Origin: a virus
Strand: one strand, 5' to 3'
Virus record (IMG/VR): IMGVR_UViG_3300037805_000338
Span: 1-41,474 of that record
DNA length: 41,474 bases
Program-made: the position numbers and the translations under genes
The notes under the pieces: model-generated
The model's database searches: none
What the model was told of the DNA's origin: nothing
What the model saw: only the letters and a program-made list of their open reading frames with translations
Shown: positions 31,038 through 39,838 of the stretch, in pieces
Layout of the letters: every line of letters starts with the position of its first letter
Numbering within the stretch: position 1 is the stretch's first letter

Positions 31038-31685
31038 ATGAGTTATGATAAAGCGTTCGAAGTCGAACATGGTTTTTTAATAGAGAATGGTCCTTTCGTT
31101 ACTGGAGGGGCCGCATCACCTATTGGATTAAATTACCCGACCGATACGCTTTATTTACAAAATACAGTTAATGGAGTATTGCTTTGGATGAAATTCAGCA
31201 CAGGCGTAAATGACTGGCGTAGAATTTCAGCCAAAGATATTCCATTTGATCCTTCTACTTCATCGCTCGTGTCTACAACAACTCAAACGGTGATTGAGGA
31301 ATTAAATACGTTATTAAATAGTGGCGCTGTGGCATCACCTGGCTACCACTTCTCTCGTGGCGGTCTGGTTCAGGCAGGTACTTATCTTTATGCTGGGCAG
31401 AATGTTTCTAATAAGACTGGTTTGCCTATATTAATGAATAATCCTGTAGTTCAATTTATTAGGTGCGAATCTACATTTACTTCTACTTATGAAGTAAGCT
31501 TATATACTCATTTTGGCAACACTGTTGGCGGCATACTAGTTGGCGTTGTTAATGTTACGCCTACTGTTAGGTCTTTTTCTGTAAATTGGACTAATGTAAA
31601 CCCTGCAGCTCAATTAGCTTGTAGAATTACATCCGGTTCAGTTAAAGGATCTAGTATTTCTTGTGTAATTAAGGGAGATTCTTAG
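31038..31685 (+). CDS. Virion fibre-like protein with beta-sandwich head
   Basis: 215 residues. A stalk-like start (PIGLNYPTDTLYLQNTVNG) is followed by WMKFSTGVNDWRR, then VSRGG-like SRGGLVQAGTYLYAGQNVSNKTG, and a strand-rich end (VQFIRCESTFTSTYEVSLYT). Such sequences form jelly-roll heads on capsid or tail fibres. One base separates it from the gene before, none from the gene after. Confidence 0.5.
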   Translation: MSYDKAFEVEHGFLIENGPFVTGGAASPIGLNYPTDTLYLQNTVNGVLLWMKFSTGVNDWRRISAKDIPFDPSTSSLVSTTTQTVIEELNTLLNSGAVASPGYHFSRGGLVQAGTYLYAGQNVSNKTGLPILMNNPVVQFIRCESTFTSTYEVSLYTHFGNTVGGILVGVVNVTPTVRSFSVNWTNVNPAAQLACRITSGSVKGSSISCVIKGDS

Positions 31686-32018
31686 ATGGCATTCTTAATA
31701 GTAAATCATACCGCGTCTATTCAGCCAATTGATGATATTGGTTTTGAAGTTCCGGCGAGTTCGTATTTAGATTTAGCTAATGTAGAAAATGGTATTTTGG
31801 CAGATAGCGTAGATTTAAAAACATTAGTTGATGCTGGCACATTATCTATTAAGCTATCAATAGGGTATCTTGACGGAAAGCATACTTTGGCTGGTTGGAG
31901 TTGTTTGCCAATGTATGAAAGTATTGAAATTGAGGACGGAGCGGTTAGTATAAATACTAAGTATGAAAAACAAGGTGGGTTTATAAAACACACAGGCTTT
32001 ATTAAAGGAAGTGCTTAA
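31686..32018 (+). CDS. Small virion-associated protein, unknown
   Basis: 110 residues, directly abutting its neighbours. Beta-rich (FLIVNHTASIQPIDDIGFEVPAS; IEIEDGAVSINTKYEKQGGFIKHTG) with no hydrophobic span. Possibly a connector between the two fibre-like proteins around it. No family is recognised. Confidence 0.5.
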   Translation: MAFLIVNHTASIQPIDDIGFEVPASSYLDLANVENGILADSVDLKTLVDAGTLSIKLSIGYLDGKHTLAGWSCLPMYESIEIEDGAVSINTKYEKQGGFIKHTGFIKGSA

Positions 32019-33409
32019 TGTCATTAAATGGGTTGAAAGAAATACTACTAGGTGCAGATCCTGGCACAGGTATAAATCCTGATGTTGGTTATATTTTCAA
32101 ATGGATTGAGAAGGTAGGTGCTGAGTATATCTATAAGGGTAAGGATTCGGCAGGTACTGTATTTAACATTGGTACAACTGGCGGTATTACTCAATTATGG
32201 GAGTTGTTTGGTGAAGGCGTTCGACCTGCTAGTAATCGTGAAGTTGCAATAGGACAAGCCGGCGGAGATGGTGGGCGCGAGCTTGTAGCTGGTGAGGGTG
32301 ACTCTTATAACAGTACGGGTCAGCTAATTGTTAAATCATATAACGGAACAGTTTACGCTGATGAGACAACAAATATTCAGTCTGAAGATGCTAATAAGTT
32401 AGATTTTCCAAACAATAATGACGGAACTATAATTTATATGGCTTCAGAGGTAACAAGTGGTGGGGATCAAATAAAGCATCCTGGTGTTAAAATTAAGGTT
32501 GATACAGGGGTAACACTTGGCGCAGGTGACATAGTTTTTGAATATTATAATGGGTCTGCTTGGACTGAGTTCAATCATATGATTACAAGATCTTCTAGGC
32601 CTTTTACTCATTATGCAAATGATAGATTTACTAACACTGGTAGTTTTCAAATTAGATATGATCAACAAATGTTATCAGATCAAGTTAAGACAACTGTTGA
32701 TGGCGATAATAGGTTTTGGATTCGTTGGAGAATCAGCGGTGGAATTACTACGTCGTTTAGTATTGATACTTTGAAGCTACATTCAAATAGGTGGGAAGCT
32801 AATCCGGATGGTTTTATTGAGTATTTCGGTAGTGCAAGAGCTGTTACTAGGCTGCCAGTAACATGGGGTTCTTTTCAGGCCGCAAATGCATCTCCTGGAA
32901 ACCAAGATGTTTATTTAGCTGACAATATAGGCGTTGGGAGGAGCGAAAACTTATTTGAGGAGGAGGCTATTGACCGACAGGCTTTAGTTCAGTTTGCGCC
33001 ACAAAATTTAGATACATCTAGTAAGTTAAAGATAGTTTTTTCATTTGCTGGCGATTCATCTTCATCTGGAGATGTTTTATTTAAGGTAAGGTGGGCTAAG
33101 TCTGCCACAGGTTCTGATGTTTATGACAACACAGGAGATGCGCCAGGTACAGCTCCTGGCGAAAAGATATTCTCTGGGCTATTTAGTTTTGCATCTAATA
33201 ATGATGATATTCAAAAATGCGTAAGTGTTCCTATAGATTTTCCATCATTGTTGTTAGATAATACTGATAGTTGTCCAGAAAGTTTATGGGTTAGTTTTGA
33301 GCGCACAGGCACTGACGGTTCAGACACTTACCCTGGAGATGTAGCATTGATTGACGTTGCTGTTTTTTATCATCAATGGTGTGAGGGTGGACATCCTGAT
33401 AACTTTTAA
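32018..33409 (+). CDS. Large decoration or head-fibre protein
   Basis: 463 residues, starting on the previous stop. An anchor-like start (GYIFKWIEKVGAEYIYKGKD) precedes three predicted beta blocks; YYNGSAWTEFNHMITRSSRPF and a C-terminal VDVAVFYHQWCEG are the clearest pieces. The length and modular look suit a displayed virion protein that may bind carbohydrate. It closes the run of five displayed-type genes inserted between the coat and the neck genes, a place where dispensable surface proteins tend to accumulate. Confidence 0.5.
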   Translation: MSLNGLKEILLGADPGTGINPDVGYIFKWIEKVGAEYIYKGKDSAGTVFNIGTTGGITQLWELFGEGVRPASNREVAIGQAGGDGGRELVAGEGDSYNSTGQLIVKSYNGTVYADETTNIQSEDANKLDFPNNNDGTIIYMASEVTSGGDQIKHPGVKIKVDTGVTLGAGDIVFEYYNGSAWTEFNHMITRSSRPFTHYANDRFTNTGSFQIRYDQQMLSDQVKTTVDGDNRFWIRWRISGGITTSFSIDTLKLHSNRWEANPDGFIEYFGSARAVTRLPVTWGSFQAANASPGNQDVYLADNIGVGRSENLFEEEAIDRQALVQFAPQNLDTSSKLKIVFSFAGDSSSSGDVLFKVRWAKSATGSDVYDNTGDAPGTAPGEKIFSGLFSFASNNDDIQKCVSVPIDFPSLLLDNTDSCPESLWVSFERTGTDGSDTYPGDVALIDVAVFYHQWCEGGHPDNF

Positions 33410-33419
33410 GGAGTTGTAA

Positions 33420-34268
33420 ATGAATTTATATGGAGTTTTAGATATACCAACAAATCAAGTTATTGCTCATTACGAGGGTAAAAGAGAAACGTATGTTTAC
33501 CCTTGGTCAGACAGGGTTCAGTTTATGCATTTTCTAGTGGCTCCTGGCAATTACGCCGAGGGTTACTCTTTGGATGGAAATAATAACTTAATTTATGATG
33601 TTGGTTATCAACCGCCTATAATAAACGCGGTAAAAGTTATAACACTTTCTGATGATGGTGGAGGTGGGAAGCACTTCCATAATATTAATTATAATACAGA
33701 ACTCAGCCAGAGCATATTCCCTAAGCGAGTATTTACTAAGGGTGAGCTAACCTCTGTTGTATGGTATAGTGACCAGTTATTAACGAATAAGCTACTAGAT
33801 GTAACTATGGTTTATGTTAGAGACGCTATGGGTTTTGCTGTTTCAAGGACCACTACTAGAAAGTGGGTAAGAGAAGATGAGTCGTTTCATCCTTTATTTA
33901 AAATAACTACTAAAAGTTATACTATTAACCCGATTGATCAGATTTTAGAAGGTAAGCGTCGTAGGTCTAACATAGTTGATGGTGTTCAGTTGCCAGTGAT
34001 GAGCTTTTTATTAGAAACTCAATCAGGTACATTAACTCAAGGCGAGATATTACTAATGGGTCGTGACTTTTTAGACGCTATGGAGCCATTTTTTAATAGG
34101 TTCGTTAAGAATTCAAGCTCAATAAATGATGTTGCAAGTCCTGATTTCGGTAAAAAGGAGATTGTGGTTGAATTTGAAACATCTACGGACGCATGGCTAG
34201 ATGACCTTCCTGCTGCTTTAGGCGGTGCTACTATTAGGCAATATCTAATAGGGGAGTTTAGTATATGA
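33420..34268 (+). CDS. Structural protein, head-tail region, unknown
   Basis: 282 residues behind AAGGAG. It has a short N-terminal beta unit (MNLYGVLDIPTNQVIAHYEG) and an Arg/Lys patch near residue 180 (EGKRRRSNIVDGVQ). The C-terminal part is helical (ALGGATIRQYLIGEF). Its position before the permuted-papain gene and the connector suggests a neck-region part. It overlaps the next gene by four bases. Confidence 0.5.
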   Translation: MNLYGVLDIPTNQVIAHYEGKRETYVYPWSDRVQFMHFLVAPGNYAEGYSLDGNNNLIYDVGYQPPIINAVKVITLSDDGGGGKHFHNINYNTELSQSIFPKRVFTKGELTSVVWYSDQLLTNKLLDVTMVYVRDAMGFAVSRTTTRKWVREDESFHPLFKITTKSYTINPIDQILEGKRRRSNIVDGVQLPVMSFLLETQSGTLTQGEILLMGRDFLDAMEPFFNRFVKNSSSINDVASPDFGKKEIVVEFETSTDAWLDDLPAALGGATIRQYLIGEFSI

Positions 34269-34777
34269 AGTTAGTGTGGACTAGATCGACAATGTTAGAA
34301 AGAGTAAGTAAGGACAATGATTTTCTTGGTTTTTTCTTAGGTGAGCCTGCTAGCCACTTTGGTTTAATGTTTGAAGATGGCAGAGTGATGCATTGGTCGT
34401 TTCGCGGTTTCATCACAGAGACTGAGTTCGAGTTTTTAGAGAATAGGACTGTGGTTTTTGAAATAGATTATGATGTTTCTAAATATAAAGAAGATGTTCT
34501 ATTTGAGAAACTTAAGTATAAGTACAGAGGGTCAACGTATGATTATGCATATTTCTTTTGGATAACATACAGGGCGATACTGAGAACTGTTACTATTGGT
34601 TATTGGAAAATTCCATACAGAGAACCTTTTGGTGATACGACTAACAACATGATTTGTCATGAGGCATTAGAGGCGTTGCCAGAAGATATTAGGCCTGAAT
34701 ATGATAGGGATAAGTCAAATACACCATATAGATTATATTTAGAACTAGAAAAGGGGCTAAAAGATGTTATTTCCTAA
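34265..34777 (+). CDS. Permuted papain-like (YiiX/LRAT-type) enzyme candidate
   Basis: 170 residues. A His in ASHFGL (His31) comes first and a Cys in NNMICHEAL (Cys131) comes later. That is the order of circularly permuted NlpC/P60-type enzymes such as YiiX and LRAT, the reverse of classical NlpC/P60. Between them are strands (RVMHWSFRGF) and helices fitting that fold, and the C-terminal TPYRLYLELEKG is also seen in this group. It might cut peptide or acyl bonds in the cell wall or process a virion protein. The sequence fit is by eye only. Confidence 0.5.
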   Translation: MKLVWTRSTMLERVSKDNDFLGFFLGEPASHFGLMFEDGRVMHWSFRGFITETEFEFLENRTVVFEIDYDVSKYKEDVLFEKLKYKYRGSTYDYAYFFWITYRAILRTVTIGYWKIPYREPFGDTTNNMICHEALEALPEDIRPEYDRDKSNTPYRLYLELEKGLKDVIS

Positions 34778-35465
34778 GTTAAATTTCGAGTCTGTTTTAC
34801 AGGTTAACGATAAGACTAGACTTTATGCTGGCGGTAGTTATGTAACTAAGGATGAAGTTGCTTTAACTGTAGTTGAAATTGAGCCTGAGGCTGGCGCAGG
34901 ATTTATAAGTGTGTTTGCAACTAGCGAGCGCGATTGGTTTTTAGATTATGAATATGCCACGGACGGCGCAAAGGTCGTGACAGTTCGCGTGGACAATGGA
35001 AGTACACCAGTCACGGCTACTTTTAATATAACTGTATTGACAGAAGTTGCAGATTATTTATTCTCAACTGATCAGGATATTAAGTCTTTAAAGACAGAGG
35101 TTATGAAATGGTTGCCGGATGGCAAGAGCTCTTATAAATATGTACATAGAAAAGTCCAGACTTTAATTATGGAATTTTTCAATGAGATCGGGAAGACTGA
35201 TATTAATGGTGATAAGTTAACTAAGGCTGCTATTGTTAATGTGGACGAGGTTAGACAATGGTCTGCATATTATGTTTTGTGGTTGATTTATTCTGATTTG
35301 TCTAATGCTGTTGATGATGTATTTGCAGAGCAAGCTAAATTGTTCCAGACACAAATGCTGGACAAGAGAAAGCGTGCATTTGTAAGATTAGATATTGACG
35401 GAGATGCGGTTATAGATAAGCATGAGGGTATTAATACTTTGACTATGGATTTGGTTAGGTTATGA
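34764..35465 (+). CDS. Neck / connector protein with EF-hand-like loop
   Basis: 233 residues. The N-terminal ~95 residues look like an Ig-like sandwich (DEVALTVVEIEPEAG, VVTVRVDNGSTPVTATFNIT). The middle is helical (KSLKTEVMKWLPDG; LIYSDLSNAVDDVFAEQAK), as in head-completion proteins. Near the end RLDIDGDAVIDKHEG has Asp210, Asp212, Asp214, Asp218 and Glu221 in EF-hand calcium-loop spacing. Overlaps the gene before by 14 bases and the next by four. Confidence 0.55.
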   Translation: MLFPKLNFESVLQVNDKTRLYAGGSYVTKDEVALTVVEIEPEAGAGFISVFATSERDWFLDYEYATDGAKVVTVRVDNGSTPVTATFNITVLTEVADYLFSTDQDIKSLKTEVMKWLPDGKSSYKYVHRKVQTLIMEFFNEIGKTDINGDKLTKAAIVNVDEVRQWSAYYVLWLIYSDLSNAVDDVFAEQAKLFQTQMLDKRKRAFVRLDIDGDAVIDKHEGINTLTMDLVRL

Positions 35466-35887
35466 GCGTTACTTTAGTATTGCCTTTATTTAGAACACGC
35501 ATGGATGATTTAGGGTATAGAGAATGGACTGATGGCTTTAATGTCGAGAATATTCCATCCACTATTATAGATAAGTCATATCATTTAGAAGTTAATGACG
35601 GTTCAGGTGGGGTTATAAATCAGCATGTGCAGAATATATCTATGCCTATTACTTTAAGAGTGTTCAGGAATGGTTTTAGAGATCCGGCTTCGATGCGGGA
35701 CGAAATGCTAGGCGATATGGAAGCGATTGTTTGTGATATATTATTGCCTGCGGTAAGGTTATCTAGTGGTATTAAGAATATTGTATTCGATTCGTTTTCG
35801 TTACTTCCATTAGATGTCAGCAATGATAATTCAGTTATTTTAGAAATGAATTTTACAAATATTATAATGTTACAAGGATTTAATTAA
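35462..35887 (+). CDS. Tail terminator-like protein
   Basis: 141 residues, overlapping the connector gene (ATGA). Helix-strand pattern, FRTRMDDLGYREWTDG near the start and FSLLPLDVSNDNSVILEMNFTNI at the end, in the size range and position of tail-terminator (gpU-like) proteins that cap the tail tube before the major tail protein gene. Assignment is by synteny. Confidence 0.5.
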   Translation: MSVTLVLPLFRTRMDDLGYREWTDGFNVENIPSTIIDKSYHLEVNDGSGGVINQHVQNISMPITLRVFRNGFRDPASMRDEMLGDMEAIVCDILLPAVRLSSGIKNIVFDSFSLLPLDVSNDNSVILEMNFTNIIMLQGFN

Positions 35888-35909
35888 TTAAAGGTCAAGG
35901 AGGACAGTA

Positions 35910-36785
35910 ATGTCAGGATCAGCAAACAATATAGCCATTACACCAATGAATGTGTTTTGGAGAATAGAGGCAGAACATCAAATCACAGCTGTGGCAGACG
36001 TTGCAGATAGTTTAGATGGAACATATTTTACATTATTTAGTGACTACTACGTGTGGTTTGACGGTGTTGCAGCAGCAGATCCAGCTCCAGCAGGTAAGAC
36101 TGCCATTGCGGTAGCTTATACAACTGCAGACACAGCAGCAACTTTAGCTGGTTTAATACAAGCAGCTATTGACGGCGTAGCAGGACTTACCTCAACAGTT
36201 TCCGGTACAGTTGTAACTGCTAAGGTTGATGTGGTAGGCGAGCAAGATGACACAGTGGATGTGGACTCTGGTGTTAGCGTAACTATTTGTAGAAAAGGTA
36301 AGAATGTTGATCTTGGTTTAATCGAAGGCGAGCCATCTCCTACGAATGAAGTTGATAACTTAGACGTGACTGCACAGCAAACAGGTACAGTGCCTATAAC
36401 TTCTATACATAGAGGCAATAAGCCCGGTGCTGAGTTAACTTTGTTGGAAACTACTAAATCACAGTTAAAAGAAATGTTCGCAATTTACGGTGGAACTTTT
36501 ACGCCAGCAGCTGGTACTGAAGTTTTTGGCATGGGAACATCTGCAATCGGTAAAAATATGTTAGTTGAAGCGGCTCGATTAGAGTTTGTCCCAGTTAATA
36601 TTATTAGCTCTGAAATTAGTTATAACTATACAGTTATGCTAAGCCTTCCTGTTCCAGGATCTTTGATCTTCTCTGGTGAAAACCCTAGAACATTAGTAGT
36701 TACTTTTTCTGGATATCCTGATCTTTCAAAAGATACTAGAGTTAACTCTGTATTAATTGGCGATCCAACACAGACAGGAATTTAA
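35910..36785 (+). CDS. Major tail protein (tail tube)
   Basis: 291 residues with AAGGAGG before the ATG. Ala/Thr/Val-rich, with an Ig-like or insertion segment (AGKTAIAVAYTTADTAATLA then TVSGTVVTAKVD) in the first half. The tube-like second half includes LDVTAQQTGTVPITSIHRGN and SLPVPGSLIFSGENPRT. Strong ribosome site and place before the chaperone genes agree with the tube protein. Length is above average for the family because of the insertion. Confidence 0.75.
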   Translation: MSGSANNIAITPMNVFWRIEAEHQITAVADVADSLDGTYFTLFSDYYVWFDGVAAADPAPAGKTAIAVAYTTADTAATLAGLIQAAIDGVAGLTSTVSGTVVTAKVDVVGEQDDTVDVDSGVSVTICRKGKNVDLGLIEGEPSPTNEVDNLDVTAQQTGTVPITSIHRGNKPGAELTLLETTKSQLKEMFAIYGGTFTPAAGTEVFGMGTSAIGKNMLVEAARLEFVPVNIISSEISYNYTVMLSLPVPGSLIFSGENPRTLVVTFSGYPDLSKDTRVNSVLIGDPTQTGI

Positions 36786-36788
36786 TAG

Positions 36789-37046
36789 ATGTTAGAATTT
36801 AACACTGAAGATAATATAAAAAAGGTAAAAATTGACGGGGACGTCTATAGCGTTAGACTCCCTTCGATTGTTATAGCTAGAGACTTAGCAAAGCAAATAG
36901 AAAAGGCAGACGATGACTATGCTAATATTGATATAATGATTAGTTTTTTAGAGTCGTCTGGCATTCCAAATGGAGTGTTGGAAAGGTGTTCTATTGAGCA
37001 AGTTGAATCTTTAGTGCAAGTAGCTATGCCTAGTAAAAAAAAATAG
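36789..37046 (+). CDS. Tail assembly chaperone, short (G-like) product
   Basis: 85 residues ending MPSKKK. It follows the tail tube gene by three bases. RLPSIVIARDLAKQIEKADDDYANIDIMISFLE and GIPNGVLERCSIEQVESLV match the small phage chaperones that coat the tape measure. The frame ends right after a run of nine A residues, which is a slippery site for the longer product. Confidence 0.75.
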   Translation: MLEFNTEDNIKKVKIDGDVYSVRLPSIVIARDLAKQIEKADDDYANIDIMISFLESSGIPNGVLERCSIEQVESLVQVAMPSKKK

Positions 37047-37345
37047 TTGAGTTTGACTATCAAAAAGCTAGGCTTGCTTATTATTACAAGTGGAGTGATG
37101 AGTACATAAGTGGATTAACTGTAGATCAATTTAATAGTTATTATATAGCATCGGGAGTAATAGAGAAAGAAAACATACTAGGACAAATGTCGGCTTCACT
37201 ACTTCCGAATATGAAAAAGGAAAAAATAAAAAGTCAAGTTAAGGATTTGCAGAGTAAGATTAAGTCAAGTTTTGTAAATACAGTAAGTAAAGCAAACGCA
37301 GAATATTTAGCACAGCAGTTACTCAAGGATGAATTAGATGGCTGA
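36789..37345 (+). CDS. Tail assembly chaperone, -1 frameshift (G-T-like) product
   Basis: At the nine-A run (37035-37043) a -1 slip continues into the next frame: codons IVEFDYQKARLAYYYKWSDE and on to VSKANAEYLAQQLLKDELDG, stop TGA at 37343-37345. The fusion is 185 residues. This frame has no good start codon of its own, fills the gap to the tape measure gene and overlaps its ATG. This is the conserved G/GT arrangement of long-tailed phages, in which the T-part binds the tube subunit. Frameshift is inferred from layout and slippery sequence. Confidence 0.78.
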
Positions 37346-39062
37346 TGATAGTATAGAGATTGAGATAGTCTTAGATGATGGAAAAATCATTAAAGGCTTT
37401 CAAAAAATTGAAAAGAAGTCTAAGAAAACTGGTAGTAATATTGGCAGTAACCTTAATAAAGGTTTGGTTGCCTTAAGCGGCACTGTGCTAGCGGTGGGGG
37501 CAGCGTTTGCATCAGCATTTGCAGGTCGTAAAGTTATTGAAGCAGCACAACAGCAAGAAGTTGCTATTAATAAGCTAAATATAGCCCTTTCTCAGTCTGG
37601 CAAATTAGCTAAAGGCGTGTCAGAGGATTTTCAAGCATTCGCAAGTGAGTTGCAAAAAGTAACCACAATAGGTGACGAAACTACTTTAGAGACAGCGGCC
37701 TTAATTCAATCTTTAGGACAATTAGAGGTTAGCGGTTTAAAAAGAGCTACTATTGCAGCGGCAGATTTAAGTGCTGCTTTAGGTATTGATTTAAAGGCTG
37801 CGGCATTACTTGTGGGTAAAGCAGCGGCTGGTGAGGTGAGCTCATTTAGTCGATATGGTTTAGTAATTAAAAAAGGTGCAACAGAGGCAGAGACTTTTGA
37901 AAGAGCGTTAACCGCTCTTGAGGGTAAGTTTGGAGGCTCGGCACAAGCTCAGGTGAATACATTTTCAGGTAGACTGCAACAAATGTCTAATGCGTTTGGA
38001 GATTTGTTAGAGGAGATCGGTTTTGTTATAACTAGATCACCGGCGTTAGTGTCTGTGTTTAAAGTAATATCAGATGCTATATTGGGAGCTTCGGATCAAG
38101 TTAAAGGCTTTAGGGAAGACAATAAAGATCCTTTCAGTGGGTTAATAACAGGGGCTATTACTTTCGGTGCTGTGATCGCAACATCTGTAGTTGCTCCGAT
38201 TGAGGTTATGTCTAATGTTATTCAATTAGCTTTCAATGGTATTAACTTAATTATCCAAGGAACGATCTCAAGTCTAGCAGATGCTGCGTCTAAGATAGTT
38301 AGTTTTTTTGCACCAGAAAGTGATCTCGCAAAAAACTTAAATACATTTAAGGAGTCATCGTCTGCAGTTTTTGATGAGTTTGCAAACGATGCTGGGACTA
38401 GTTTAGATAATGTTTTTAAAGCAGATATGACAGAGGATATAACTACTTTTTTAGCTCAGTTACAGGGTGCGGTTGATCAAGCTAAGCCAATTACGGATCA
38501 GTTTGCTACTAACACAGAGGCTTCGGTTGAGGCCATGGGTAAGGTTTTTATATCAGTGAAGCAAAAAACAGGCTTATTGCAAAAAAGTTTAGTGTCTGGT
38601 TTTACAGCTTTAGGTGGTGCTTTAGCTCAAGGTAAGAATGGTTTTGAAGCATTCGGGAAAGCAGTGCTAGGGATTATAGGTGATTTAGCTATTAACATTG
38701 GTTCTACTTTAATCGGCATAGGATTAGGTGTTGAAAAATTAAAGGCATCATTGACAACCTTAACTGGTGGGTTTGCTATAGCCGCAGGTCTTGCTCTGGT
38801 TGCATTAGGTGGTGCCCTGAAATCATTAGGCGGTGGTGCCGGGTTAGGCTCTGCAGGTGCTAGCACTTCTGGTGACAGCGTTGCATCAGGAGGAGAAGAA
38901 ATCTTAGGTGATGTAGACGTGGATAATGATTTAGAATCACCAGGACAGAACCTTGTGGTTAACGTAGAGGGCACTGTATTAGATCCGGCTGGAGTAGGAC
39001 AACAGATTGTTGATGTATTAAATGAGGCTGGTTTTACAAACGGATCAAGGGTTATAGCATGA
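37338..39062 (+). CDS. Tape measure protein (complete)
   Basis: 574 residues. The start (MADDSIEIEIVLDDGKIIKGFQKIEKKSK) is the usual tape-measure opening, with a helix and coiled coil. A membrane-type segment follows (LVALSGTVLAVGAAFASAFAG). A central hydrophobic block at ~260-320 (ITFGAVIATSVVAPIEVMSN) and a Gly-rich C-terminal part (LGGALKSLGGGAGLGSAGAS) complete it. Its ATG lies inside the frameshifted chaperone. This is the only complete tape measure in the window and belongs to the circle. It looks different from the one at 3-1859. Confidence 0.88.
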   Translation: MADDSIEIEIVLDDGKIIKGFQKIEKKSKKTGSNIGSNLNKGLVALSGTVLAVGAAFASAFAGRKVIEAAQQQEVAINKLNIALSQSGKLAKGVSEDFQAFASELQKVTTIGDETTLETAALIQSLGQLEVSGLKRATIAAADLSAALGIDLKAAALLVGKAAAGEVSSFSRYGLVIKKGATEAETFERALTALEGKFGGSAQAQVNTFSGRLQQMSNAFGDLLEEIGFVITRSPALVSVFKVISDAILGASDQVKGFREDNKDPFSGLITGAITFGAVIATSVVAPIEVMSNVIQLAFNGINLIIQGTISSLADAASKIVSFFAPESDLAKNLNTFKESSSAVFDEFANDAGTSLDNVFKADMTEDITTFLAQLQGAVDQAKPITDQFATNTEASVEAMGKVFISVKQKTGLLQKSLVSGFTALGGALAQGKNGFEAFGKAVLGIIGDLAINIGSTLIGIGLGVEKLKASLTTLTGGFAIAAGLALVALGGALKSLGGGAGLGSAGASTSGDSVASGGEEILGDVDVDNDLESPGQNLVVNVEGTVLDPAGVGQQIVDVLNEAGFTNGSRVIA

Positions 39063-39835
39063 GTATTTCGACGTTTAGTTTATTTTATTACGGATATGAA
39101 ATTGATCGTACAAACAATATAATTAATTTTGATGAGGGTGGGTCTGAATTAACCGCTACTATTTCAATAGGTAAGTATACGGCAACCACATTACAAACAG
39201 CTATTAAGACAGCAATGGATAGTGCTGGGGCCGAGACCTTTACTGTCATATTTGATCGTGATACCAGGTATTACACTATCGCATCAACGGGCACTCTAAG
39301 CTTATTGGTTAATTCAGGAACACAAAAAGGTTTATCACCATTTACGTTGTTGGGTTATACATTAGCTTCCGATCTTACGGGGTCTAGTTCTTATACATCT
39401 GACAGCGTATCTGGTGATGTTTATGAGCCACAGTTTATATTACAAGACTATGTTAGGCCTGAGCACAATCAGGAAAAGGTTGACGCTACTATTCATGAGT
39501 CAGCAAATGGCGATATTGAGACGGTGTCGTTTGGTACAAGGCGATTTATAGAGATGAATATGATGTTTATAAATAATTTTGCACAAGACGGTAAGGTGAT
39601 AAAAAATAACGCAACAGGCGTTGAGGATGTGGAGCGTTTTCTTCAGAATTTAATAACTAAGGGCGATGTTGAGTTTATGCCAGACATATCTGTTAAGGGT
39701 AACTTTCTGTCATTAAAGATTGAATCGTTAAATGGTAATTCTAAGGGCACAGGTTATATGCTTAAGGAAGAGATAGGAAAAAATCTGCCTGGATATTATC
39801 AGACAGGTAAAATGAAATTTAGAGTTACGGAGTAA
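39059..39835 (+). CDS. Distal tail protein
   Basis: 258 residues, starting inside the tape-measure stop (ATGA). The N-terminal domain INFDEGGSELTATISIGKYT, FTVIFDRDTRYYTIASTGTL and SLLVNSGTQKG is a conserved beta module I know from phage tail proteins. The second half (SANGDIETVSFGTRRFIEMN, FMPDISVKGNFLSLKIE) fits a tail-ring fold. It probably forms the ring between tail tube and fibre. It is the circle's counterpart to 1859-2680. Confidence 0.65.
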   Translation: MSISTFSLFYYGYEIDRTNNIINFDEGGSELTATISIGKYTATTLQTAIKTAMDSAGAETFTVIFDRDTRYYTIASTGTLSLLVNSGTQKGLSPFTLLGYTLASDLTGSSSYTSDSVSGDVYEPQFILQDYVRPEHNQEKVDATIHESANGDIETVSFGTRRFIEMNMMFINNFAQDGKVIKNNATGVEDVERFLQNLITKGDVEFMPDISVKGNFLSLKIESLNGNSKGTGYMLKEEIGKNLPGYYQTGKMKFRVTE

Positions 39836-39838
39836 TAG

